Positions 1-6,502 of a stretch of 15,250 nucleotides of DNA are shown here, piece after piece. How positions within the stretch are numbered: position 1 is the stretch's first letter; every line of letters starts with the position of its first letter. A program made the position numbers and the translations under genes. The notes below the pieces were generated by a model, which saw only the letters and a list, made by a program, of their open reading frames with translations, was not told where the DNA came from and ran no database searches. Source of the stretch: Actinomycetales bacterium UBA1416 (GTDB taxonomy: Bacteria; Actinomycetota; Actinomycetes; Actinomycetales; Actinomycetaceae); the NCBI GenBank assembly GCA_002304945.1, contig DBPQ01000144.1, positions 24,765 through 40,014 on the forward strand, given 5' to 3'.

Positions 1-320
1 GCCGGCCGGTGCCACTCCGGCAGGCCGAGCGCGGACCTCACCTCGGGCGGTGTCCAGCGGAGCGGGTCCTCCAGACGCTCGAGGTCCGGGGCGGGCGCGA
101 GGACCGGACACTCCCCCGCCACGGCGGCGGCGTCCCACACGTGGTCAGGGTGGCCGTGGGTGAGCAGGACACAGGCCACCTCCAGCCCGTGGCGGTCGAG
201 GACGCCGCGCACGGCCGGGGCCGTGCCGCTCCCCGGGTCGACGACGACGGCGCGGCCGCCCTCCCCCAGGACGTAGCAGTTCTCGGCCAGGACGTCGGCG
301 ACGATGCGTTCCAGGATCAC
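1..320 (-). CDS. MBL-fold metallo-hydrolase, N-terminal part (cut by left edge)
   Basis: Reading from a GTG at 320, the protein opens with a beta-rich start (VILERIVADVLAENCYVL), then VVVDPGSG at about 27-32 and THGHPDH at 54-60. The HxHxDH signature binds the metal pair of metallo-beta-lactamase-fold hydrolases, and the layout resembles the glyoxalase II/YcbL-like branch, which hydrolyses thioesters or related esters. Only 106 residues are inside the window, so the later metal ligands and the exact subfamily cannot be seen. An in-frame ATG at 356 would add 12 glycine/proline-rich residues. I prefer the GTG because the family normally starts just before the first strand and because a -10-like TACACT ends 7 bases upstream, which fits a leaderless message. 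In related actinobacteria an MBL gene often lies near rel and hisS; that is general knowledge, not visible here. Confidence 0.85.
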   Translation of the reverse strand, partial: MILERIVADVLAENCYVLGEGGRAVVVDPGSGTAPAVRGVLDRHGLEVACVLLTHGHPDHVWDAAAVAGECPVLAPAPDLERLEDPLRWTPPEVRSALGLPEWHRP

Positions 321-327
321 GGTCCCG

Positions 328-333
328 AGTGTA
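328..333 (-). promoter_or_regulatory. Candidate -10 element for the MBL hydrolase gene
   Basis: On the minus strand TACACT fits the actinobacterial TANNNT -10 pattern. It ends 7 bases before the GTG start at 320, so transcription would begin at or next to the start codon. There is no convincing Shine-Dalgarno sequence in front of that GTG, which fits leaderless translation. No clear TTGACA-like -35 is visible, so this rests on spacing and one hexamer. Confidence 0.3.
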
Positions 334-378
334 TCCGGGGGCCCGCCCGCCCCCATGCCCCGGGCCCGCGCGGTGCAA

Positions 379-384
379 TAGACT
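379..384 (+). promoter_or_regulatory. Candidate -10 element for the DUF349 gene
   Basis: TAGACT fits TANNNT and stands out as A/T-rich in a GC-rich 141-bp divergent gap (321-461). It would give a 5' leader of about 70 bases before the ATG at 462. No good -35 hexamer is seen 16-18 bases upstream, so this is a weak call. Apart from this, the opposing TACACT and the ribosome binding site, I see nothing else in the gap. Confidence 0.25.
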
Positions 385-461
385 GGCGGGACGCCGTGCC
401 ACACGGCTGAACGCGACGTCCGGAGGGGTCCGTCCCATCCGCAACCCGAGGAGTGACCACC

Positions 462-1979
462 ATGAGCGAGACTCCCATCGTCTCCCCGCGCGAGCCCGAG
501 GACGAGACCGTCCCGGAGGCCCCCAAGGAAGCCGCTGAGGTCACCGCTCCCGAGGAGGCCCCGGCTCCGGAGCCCACGCCCGCCGAGGAGGACGCGCCGC
601 CCGCCGTCGAGGAGGACGCTCCCGTGACCGAGGAGGCCCCCGCGCCTGCTCCGGCCCCCGCCCCGCGCCCCCCGGCTGGACCCAGGCCGCCCGTCCGCAA
701 TGTGGCCCCGCCCAAGGAGGTCCCGATGGACCCCCACGACGCGGCGGAGGCCGCCCAGTGGGGCCGGGTGGAGGACGACGGCACCGTTCTCGTCCGCGAG
801 TCGTCCGGCGAGCGTGTGGTGGGCCAGTTCCCCGATGTCGCCGCTGACGAGGCGCTCGCCTTCTACGTCCGCCGCTTCCTGGACCTCGTGGCCCAGGTGA
901 AGCTCTTCGAGTCCCGGCTCGCCCACATCTCCACGAAGGAGATCGACCAGACGCTCAAGTCGCTCAAGGAGCAGGTCGCCGAGCCCCAGGCCGTTGGGGA
1001 TCTGGAGGGCCTGCGGCAACGCCTCGCCCTCGCCGAGGAGCGCGCCATCGAACGCCGCTCCGAGATCCAGGCCGAGCGTGAGGCGGCGAAGGCCGCGGCC
1101 TTCGAGGCACGCGAGGAACTGGTCGCCGGCGCGGAGGCAATCGCCGCCCAGGACCCGCACGCCACCCAGTGGAAGCACTCCTCCGAGGAGTTGCGCCGCC
1201 TGCTGGAGGAGTGGAAGAACGCGCAGCGCTCCGGCCCGCGTCTCGACAAGGCGCGCGAGGACGAGCTCTGGAAGCGCTTCTCCAAGGCACGGACCACGTT
1301 CGACAGGCACCGCCGGCAGTGGTTCTCCGACCTCGATGCCGCCCAGGACACCGCGAAGAAGGCGAAGGAGGCACTCATCGCCCGCGCGGAGGCCCTCTCC
1401 AGCTCCACCGACTGGGGCCGCACCTCCGGGGAGTACCGCGAGCTCATGGCGGAGTGGAAGGCGGCGGGACGGGCCCGCCGGCATGACGACGACGCCCTGT
1501 GGGAGCGGTTCCGTGCCGCCCAGCAGCGGTTCTTCGACGCGCGGGACTCGCAGAACCAGCTCATCGACGCCGAGTACTCGCAGAACCTCGAGGTGAAGCT
1601 CGGCATCCTCACCGAGGCGGAGGCACTGCTGCCCGTCCGGGACGTCAAGGCGGCCCGTGCGACGCTTCGCACGCTCCAGGACCGCTGGGACGCCGCCGGC
1701 CGGGTGCCGCGCGCCGAGGTGTCGCGGGTCGAGGGCCGCATGCGCGCCGTCGAGAAGGCGATCAAGGATGTCGAGGACGCCGAGTGGCGCCGCTCGAACC
1801 CCGAGACGAAGGCCCGCGTGCAGGGTGCCACCTCCCAGCTCGAGAACGTGATCAGCGCCCTCGAGCAGGAACTCGCGGATGCGCAGGCGTCCGGGGACGC
1901 CCGGAAGGTGAAGGAGGCGCGCGAGGCCCTCGAGGCGCGCCGTTCGTGGCTCGAGCAGCTCCAGCGCTCCAGCGACTGA
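462..1979 (+). CDS. DUF349 repeat coiled-coil protein
   Basis: The protein has 505 residues. Residues 1-80 are a disordered Glu/Ala/Pro-rich tail, including an AP-repeat run near 58-70. A small conserved region follows (about 95-155, WGRVEDDGTV...), then helical sequence with three DUF349-like repeats at about 212-288, 301-363 and 375-435. The repeats are marked by spaced tryptophans and the recurring pattern W..L..EW followed by LW.RF. The last 60 residues are predicted coiled coil. DUF349 proteins are widespread in actinobacteria and their biochemical role is not established. No enzymatic motif or membrane segment is visible. The ATG at 462 is chosen because GAGGAG lies 8 bases upstream; an in-frame GTG at 453 overlaps that site and is less likely. 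The gene is divergent from the MBL hydrolase and its 3' end lies 33 bases before the next gene. Confidence 0.9.
   Translation: MSETPIVSPREPEDETVPEAPKEAAEVTAPEEAPAPEPTPAEEDAPPAVEEDAPVTEEAPAPAPAPAPRPPAGPRPPVRNVAPPKEVPMDPHDAAEAAQWGRVEDDGTVLVRESSGERVVGQFPDVAADEALAFYVRRFLDLVAQVKLFESRLAHISTKEIDQTLKSLKEQVAEPQAVGDLEGLRQRLALAEERAIERRSEIQAEREAAKAAAFEAREELVAGAEAIAAQDPHATQWKHSSEELRRLLEEWKNAQRSGPRLDKAREDELWKRFSKARTTFDRHRRQWFSDLDAAQDTAKKAKEALIARAEALSSSTDWGRTSGEYRELMAEWKAAGRARRHDDDALWERFRAAQQRFFDARDSQNQLIDAEYSQNLEVKLGILTEAEALLPVRDVKAARATLRTLQDRWDAAGRVPRAEVSRVEGRMRAVEKAIKDVEDAEWRRSNPETKARVQGATSQLENVISALEQELADAQASGDARKVKEAREALEARRSWLEQLQRSSD
489..695 (+). repeat. Low-complexity Glu/Ala/Pro-rich coding tract
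   Basis: Codons for residues 10-78 of the DUF349 protein are almost all Glu, Ala, Pro, Asp, Val and Thr, including APAPAPAP and PRPPAGPRPP. It encodes a flexible acidic tail, with Pro-Ala alternation near the end that may act as a linker. It is a coding compositional repeat rather than a DNA satellite; no exact tandem unit longer than a few codons is present. Confidence 0.6.
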
Positions 1980-2012
1980 CCCTGTGGATGGCCGCGGCGC
2001 GCCGGTGGCGCC

Positions 2013-2555
2013 GTGTGCCAGAGTGTGGCCGTGTACGCGTGGCTGTATCCCGTACCGGTGGAGCCGGTGACCGTCCTCGACGAGGATCCCCTCCTGCGCC
2101 ATGCCCCCTGCGACGGATCGGTGCTCGCCGGCTCCGACCGTCCCCGTGACCTGGACGCCGCGGACCCGTTCCGGACGGTCGCCCGGCTCGTCCCGCCGCG
2201 AGCGGTGGTGTGCCTGGCGACGGCGTGGGCGCTGCACACGCACGCCGCGGTCCCGAGGCCCGTGGACGTCGTCGGCGGGGACGCGACGCCGGGGGTGCGC
2301 ACCCATGACCTGGCCCTTGGACCCGAGGACGTCGTCGAGCGGTGTGGACTGCTCCTCACCACCCGCGTCCGCACCGCCTACGACCTCGCCCGGCTCGCGC
2401 CCGCGGGGGTCGCGGCCCAGGCGTTGGTGGACCTGGGGTGGCCGCGTCCGGAGTTCGACCGGTACGTCGCGGCGCGTGCGGCGGATCCCGGCGCCTCCCG
2501 TGCGGCACTCCTCAGCGCCGCGGTGCTCAGGTCGTCCGCTTGCGGTTCCCCATGA
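2013..2555 (+). CDS. AbiEi-antitoxin-like domain protein (orphan, hypothetical)
   Basis: This is a 180-residue product if it starts at the GTG at 2013; GTGs at 2025 and 2031 are equally possible, and none has a good ribosome binding site. Residues 59-76 (LVPPRAVVCLATAWALHT) and 106-127 (DVVERCGLLLTT then RVRTAYDLAR) match the pattern I know from actinobacterial AbiEi-type antitoxin and related regulatory proteins: a VV...TA..LH segment, then a V.R.G...T...RT..DLAR segment. The winged-helix DNA-binding domain usually found N-terminal in those proteins is absent, and no AbiEii nucleotidyltransferase toxin gene adjoins. It may therefore be a solitary domain with an unknown role. The stop lies 29 bp inside the convergent 3' end of rel, so the two transcripts overlap. 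The family match is by eye, and a plain hypothetical protein is the safe alternative. Confidence 0.65.
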   Translation: MCQSVAVYAWLYPVPVEPVTVLDEDPLLRHAPCDGSVLAGSDRPRDLDAADPFRTVARLVPPRAVVCLATAWALHTHAAVPRPVDVVGGDATPGVRTHDLALGPEDVVERCGLLLTTRVRTAYDLARLAPAGVAAQALVDLGWPRPEFDRYVAARAADPGASRAALLSAAVLRSSACGSP

Positions 2556-4827
2556 CCCGGTAGGCGTCGAACACGCCGTCGATCCGGCGGATCGCGGCCA
2601 GGAGGTGGCCCATGTGATCCGTGTCCGCCATCTCGAAGGTGAACCGCAGGGTCGCGAGCCGATCCCGGGAGGTCGTCGAGGAGGCCGACAGGATGTTGAC
2701 GTGGTTCTCCGAGAGGATCCGCGTGACCTCCGAGAGCAGGCCGGTGCGGTCGAGGGCCTCGACCTGGATCTGGACGAGGAACACCCCGGCGCCACCCTTG
2801 CTCCAGGAGACGGGGATGATCCGTTCCGGCTCGTTGCGCAACTGCTCCACGTTCCCGCAGTCCTCCCGGTGCACCGATATCCCTGATCCGCGCGTGATGA
2901 AGCCGATGATCGGGTCCCCGGGGACGGGGGTGCAGCACCGCGCCACCTTGACCCACACGTCGGAGGAGTTCATCCCCTCGACCACGATCCCGGGGTCGGT
3001 GGTGCGTGACCGGGACGCCGTGGCCGTCCCGGGGATGGTGGCCTCCGCGAGGTCCTCCTCGGCCCCCGCATCCCCGCCGACCATCCGGACCAGCCGGGAG
3101 ACGACCGTGCTGGCGGAGACGTGGTTCTCCCCGATCTCCGCGTACAGGGCCGCGACGTCCGCGAGGCGCATGTCGTCGGCCAGTGCGGTCAGAGACTCGT
3201 GGTTCATCAGGCGCTGCAGCGGGAGGTTCTGCTTGCGCATGGCCCGGGCGAGCTGGGCCTTCCCCGCCTCGATGGCCTCCTCGCGTCGCTCCTTCGTGAA
3301 CCAGGCACGGATCTTGTTGCGTGCCCGGGGCGAGGCCACGAAGCTCAGCCAGTCACGGGAGGGACCGGCGCCCTCGGCCTTCGAGGTGAACACCTCGACC
3401 GTGTCCCCGTTCTCCAGCTTGGAGTCGAGCGGGACGAGCTTGCCGTTCACGCGGGCACCGACAGTGCGGTGGCCCACCTCGGTGTGGACGGCGTAGGCGA
3501 AGTCCACGGGGGTCGCGCCACCCGCGAGGGAGATCACGTCCCCCTTGGGGGTGAACACGTAGACCTGGGTGCCGGCCATCTCGTAGCGCAGCGAGTCGAG
3601 GAACTCGGTGGGGTCCGCGGTCTCGTTCTGCCAGTCCACGAGCTGGCGCAGCCACGTCATCTCGCCGTCCCCGGTCTCCGCCTTCTGCGCCTTGTTCGGG
3701 TTCTCCTTGTACTTCCAGTGCGCCGCCACGCCATACTCTGCGCGACGGTGCTGGTCGTGGGTACGGATCTGGATCTCGACGGGGCGCCCGCCCGGCCCCA
3801 GCACGGTCGTGTGCAGGGACTGGTACATGTTGAACTTGGGCATCGCGATGTAGTCCTTGAACCGCCCGGGTAGCGGCTTCCACCGGGCGTGCATGATGCC
3901 GAGCGCCCCGTAGCAGTCCCGGACCGAGTCGACGAGCACGCGCACGCCCACGAGGTCGTAGATGTCATCGAAGTCGCGGCCCCGCATGATCATCTTCTGG
4001 TAGATCGAGTAGTAGTGCTTGGGCCGGCCGGTGACCGTGCACCGGATCCCCGCCTCCGCGAGGTCCTTCTCGATGTGGCTGCGCACGCTCGCCAGGTACG
4101 TCTCCCGGGCCGGGGCGCGCTCGGCGACAAGGTGGACGATCTCGTCGTACACCTTCGGGTAGAGGGTCTGGAACGAGATGTCCTCCAGTTCCCACTTGAT
4201 GGTGTTCATGCCGAGCCGATGGGCGAGCGGGGCATAGATCTCGAGGGTCTCGCGCGCCTTGCGCGCCGCGGACTCGCCCGAGACGTACTTCCACGTGCGG
4301 GCGTTGTGCAACCGGTCGGCCAGCTTGATGACGAGCACTCGGATGTCCCGGGACATCGCCACGATCATCTTGCGCACGGTCTCCGCCTGCGCCGCGTCCC
4401 CGTAGGTGACCTTGTCGAGCTTGGTGACGCCGTCGACGAGGTTCGCGATCTCCTCGCCGAACTCCTCCCGGATGCGCGCCAACGGGTAGCCGGTGTCCTC
4501 GACCGTGTCGTGCAGGAGCGCCGCCGCCAGCGTGGGCGGCAGCATCCCCAGCTCCGCGAGGATGGTGGCGACGGCGACCGGGTGGGTGATGTAGGGGTCA
4601 CCGCTGCGGCGGACCTGCCCGGAGTGGGCCTTCTCCGCGATCTCGTAGGCCTTCAGGATGACGCTGATGTCCGCCTTCGGGTGGTTCGCCCAGAGGGCTG
4701 CCACCAGCGGTTCGATCAGAGGGGGCACGGCGTGGCTGCGCGCACCGAAGCGGACGAGGCGCGAGAGCATGCTCGGCACCGGGACGGTTGCCGCCGCGTC
4801 CGCGTCGAATCTCAGATCGTCCGCCAT
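2527..4827 (-). CDS. rel: Bifunctional (p)ppGpp synthetase/hydrolase Rel
   Basis: This 766-residue protein is a complete long RelA/SpoT homologue that makes and degrades the alarmone (p)ppGpp in the cytosol, with the ribosome as sensor of uncharged tRNA. In order: an HD hydrolase domain with HDTVEDT at 106-112 and KLADRLHN at 168-175; a synthetase domain with GRPKHYYSIYQK at 267-278, RFKDYIAMPK at 322-331, YQSLHT at 335-340 and EIQIRT at 351-356; a TGS domain at about 423-483; a cysteine motif with RCCTPVPGD at 630-638 and HREDC at 653-657; and a C-terminal ACT domain at about 682-760. The intact HD residues and the RxKD motif (RFKD, as opposed to ExDD of synthetase-only RelA) indicate both activities. 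The start is the ATG at 4827. The only Shine-Dalgarno-like GGAGG lies 15 bases away, while a -10-like hexamer lies 6 bases away, suggesting a leaderless transcript. The gene follows apt by 47 bp. Confidence 0.97.
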   Translation of the reverse strand: MADDLRFDADAAATVPVPSMLSRLVRFGARSHAVPPLIEPLVAALWANHPKADISVILKAYEIAEKAHSGQVRRSGDPYITHPVAVATILAELGMLPPTLAAALLHDTVEDTGYPLARIREEFGEEIANLVDGVTKLDKVTYGDAAQAETVRKMIVAMSRDIRVLVIKLADRLHNARTWKYVSGESAARKARETLEIYAPLAHRLGMNTIKWELEDISFQTLYPKVYDEIVHLVAERAPARETYLASVRSHIEKDLAEAGIRCTVTGRPKHYYSIYQKMIMRGRDFDDIYDLVGVRVLVDSVRDCYGALGIMHARWKPLPGRFKDYIAMPKFNMYQSLHTTVLGPGGRPVEIQIRTHDQHRRAEYGVAAHWKYKENPNKAQKAETGDGEMTWLRQLVDWQNETADPTEFLDSLRYEMAGTQVYVFTPKGDVISLAGGATPVDFAYAVHTEVGHRTVGARVNGKLVPLDSKLENGDTVEVFTSKAEGAGPSRDWLSFVASPRARNKIRAWFTKERREEAIEAGKAQLARAMRKQNLPLQRLMNHESLTALADDMRLADVAALYAEIGENHVSASTVVSRLVRMVGGDAGAEEDLAEATIPGTATASRSRTTDPGIVVEGMNSSDVWVKVARCCTPVPGDPIIGFITRGSGISVHREDCGNVEQLRNEPERIIPVSWSKGGAGVFLVQIQVEALDRTGLLSEVTRILSENHVNILSASSTTSRDRLATLRFTFEMADTDHMGHLLAAIRRIDGVFDAYRVMGNRKRTT

Positions 4828-4833
4828 TGGACA

Positions 4834-4839
4834 ATCGTA
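4834..4839 (-). promoter_or_regulatory. Candidate -10 element of a leaderless rel promoter
   Basis: TACGAT on the minus strand fits TANNNT and ends 6 bases before the rel ATG. That is the distance from a -10 hexamer to a transcription start, so the mRNA would begin at the start codon. The GGAGG at 4843-4847 is too far from the ATG (15 bases) to be a normal ribosome binding site. A TTGACA-like -35 is not evident. Confidence 0.4.
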
Positions 4840-4850
4840 CGACCTCCCGT

Positions 4851-4868
4851 GACCCCGTCCGAGGGGTC
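4851..4868 (-). other. Short GC hairpin in the apt–rel gap
   Basis: GACCCC and GGGGTC form a perfect 6-bp inverted repeat around a 6-base loop, between the apt stop and the candidate rel -10. No T-run follows, so it is not a standard intrinsic terminator. It could weaken read-through from apt into rel, stabilise the 3' end of the upstream mRNA, or be chance in GC-rich DNA. Confidence 0.3.
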
Positions 4869-4874
4869 CCGGCG

Positions 4875-5411
4875 TCAGTAGGCGAGCACGGACTCCACGT
4901 CGTAGCCCTCGAGGCGGCTGCGCCCCCCGAGGTCGAGCAGCTCCATGAGCATGGCGAGACCCATGACCTTGCCGCCGGCGCGCTCCACGAGGTCGACCGA
5001 CGCGCGCGCCGTCCCCCCGGTCGCGAGCACGTCGTCGATGATGAGGATGCGCTGGCCGTCGTGGATCGTGTCCGGGCGCAGCTCCATCCGGGCGGTGCCG
5101 TACTCGAGGGCGTAGTCGACGCCGATCACCGGGCCGGGCAGCTTGCCGGCCTTCCGGACGGTGATCATGCCGACCCCGAGGTGCAGGGCGAGCGGGGCCG
5201 CCAGGATGAAGCCGCGTGACTCCAGTCCGGCGACGGCGTCGACCCGGCCGTCGTAGTGCTCGGCGAGCGCGTCGACGAGCGCACCGAAGGCAGGGCCGTT
5301 GGCGAGCAGCGGCGTGATGTCACGGAACAGCACTCCCGGGCTCGGGTAGTCCGGGATCTCGCGGATGTTCGCCTGGACGAGTTCCGCAAGCTCTGTGAGC
5401 GGGTGGGTCAT
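4875..5411 (-). CDS. apt: Adenine phosphoribosyltransferase
   Basis: This 178-residue type I phosphoribosyltransferase converts adenine plus PRPP into AMP in purine salvage. It shows the family layout: REIPDYPSPGVLFRDITPLL at 17-36, GLESRGFILAAPLA at 62-75, RKAGKLPG at 86-93, and the PRPP-binding loop ILIIDDVLATGGTA at 122-135 with its paired aspartates. The length is normal for bacterial Apt. The start is the ATG at 5411, which overlaps the secF stop as ATGA, with GAAGGA about 7 bases upstream; the reading frame stays open far into secF, but that extension is antisense-free noise in another frame of secF. Its place between secDF and rel is a conserved actinobacterial arrangement, and the alarmone made by Rel is known to act on purine metabolism in many bacteria. 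Confidence 0.96.
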   Translation of the reverse strand: MTHPLTELAELVQANIREIPDYPSPGVLFRDITPLLANGPAFGALVDALAEHYDGRVDAVAGLESRGFILAAPLALHLGVGMITVRKAGKLPGPVIGVDYALEYGTARMELRPDTIHDGQRILIIDDVLATGGTARASVDLVERAGGKVMGLAMLMELLDLGGRSRLEGYDVESVLAY

Positions 5412-6502
5412 CGGTGATCCTTCTTCCTCCGCCGGGGCTGGGCCGTCTGGCCCAGGTGGCCCCCGGGGATGACTGTGGTGCCGAGCACGGAAGCGGCCAT
5501 CCGGTCGCTCGTCGCCTCGCCCCGCTCGGCGCGCTCGGTCCGGCCCCGGAGGACGCGGGCGGCGTGCGCTGCCACGGGCGCCTCCCTCCGGCGGAGTTCC
5601 ACGAGCAGCGGGGTGGCGATGAAGATCGAGGAGATGGTGGAGACGATCATCCCGATGAACAGGGCGAGCGCGATGTCGCGCAGTGTGCCGGCGCCGAGCA
5701 GGAGGACGCCCACGAAGAGGATCGCGGCGACCGGCAGGACTCCCACCACCGAGGTGTTGATGGATCGCACGAGCGTCTGGTTGACCGCGAGGTTGGCGGC
5801 CTCCTCGTAGGTCACGCGATCCTGATCGAACAGGTTGGCGGTGTTCTCCCGCACCTTGTCGAAGACCACCACGGTGTCGTACAGCGAGTAGCCGAGGATG
5901 GTGAGGAAGCCGATGACCGAGGCCGGCGTGATCTCGAAGCCGATGAGCGAGTAGAGGCCGACGGTGATCACGAGGTCGTGGAGCAGCGCTGCCACGGCGG
6001 CGAAGGCCATCTTCCACGTCCGGAAGTACGCCGCCATCACGATCGAGACGAGCACGAGGAAGAGCACGAGGCCCTGGACCGCCTTCTGGGTGACGTCAGC
6101 TCCCCAGGAGGGCCCGATGTAGGTGGACGTGACGTCCTCCACGGCGATCTCGTACGCCTCGGCGAGGCCTGATCGCACGTTGGCGATCTGGCCGGAGTCG
6201 AGCTCGCTGGTCTGCACGCGCAGGCTCGTGCCCGCCACCGTGGTGATGCGCGGTGCTTCCGCGACCCCCTCCTCCGCGAGCACGGCGCGCGCCGGGTCGC
6301 CGGAGGTGTTCGCGACGTTGGAGAGGGTGAACTCGGAACCGCCGCGGAACTCGATGCCCGGGTTGAGCCCGCGCACGCCGAGAACCGCGAACGAGAGTGC
6401 CATCAGCGTCAGCGCGATCGTGAACCAGAGCCGCCGCTTCGCGACGATCGGGAAGGAGCGGGCCCCCGTGTAGAGGTCGTTGCCGAACTGGGAGAAGTTC
6501 AT
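5408..6502 (-). CDS. secF: Protein translocase subunit SecF
   Basis: This 364-residue membrane protein works with SecD as the proton-driven partner that helps pull exported proteins through SecYEG. The family motif GIEFRGGSEF is at 49-58, after a first membrane span at about 24-43. A periplasmic domain of about 85 residues follows, then a cluster of five spans at about 140-300. The region with FLTILGYSLYDTVVVFDKVRENT (199-221) holds the conserved aspartates and basic residues of the RND-type core. The C-terminal 60 residues form a hydrophilic, Arg/Lys-rich cytosolic tail, longer than in many SecF proteins. The ATG at 6502 overlaps the secD stop as TGATG, and the secF stop overlaps the apt start, so secD, secF and apt are probably translationally coupled. 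Confidence 0.97.
   Translation of the reverse strand: MNFSQFGNDLYTGARSFPIVAKRRLWFTIALTLMALSFAVLGVRGLNPGIEFRGGSEFTLSNVANTSGDPARAVLAEEGVAEAPRITTVAGTSLRVQTSELDSGQIANVRSGLAEAYEIAVEDVTSTYIGPSWGADVTQKAVQGLVLFLVLVSIVMAAYFRTWKMAFAAVAALLHDLVITVGLYSLIGFEITPASVIGFLTILGYSLYDTVVVFDKVRENTANLFDQDRVTYEEAANLAVNQTLVRSINTSVVGVLPVAAILFVGVLLLGAGTLRDIALALFIGMIVSTISSIFIATPLLVELRRREAPVAAHAARVLRGRTERAERGEATSDRMAASVLGTTVIPGGHLGQTAQPRRRKKDHR

Noticed and set aside
1980..2012. GC-rich inverted sequence (around GGCGCGCC) after the DUF349 stop, as a possible terminator
   Set aside because: The pairing is short and overlapping with several alternatives, and no T-run follows. It is not distinguishable from background in this base composition.
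863..2374. Open frame of 503 codons on the minus strand, antisense to the DUF349 gene and the following gene
   Set aside because: The translation is Ser/Arg/Ala-rich without domain motifs, while the plus-strand frames encode recognisable proteins. Long antisense open frames are expected in DNA this GC-rich.
3889..4881. Plus-strand open frame of 330 codons opposite rel
   Set aside because: It is antisense to the conserved Rel synthetase and hydrolase domains, is Asp/Arg/His/Val-rich and shows no motif. It is a shadow of GC-rich codon use.
5412..6017. In-frame extension of apt upstream to 6017
   Set aside because: The extension lies inside secF in another frame and is Arg/Pro/His-rich. The Apt family starts at the ATG at 5411, which has a ribosome binding site and overlaps the secF stop.
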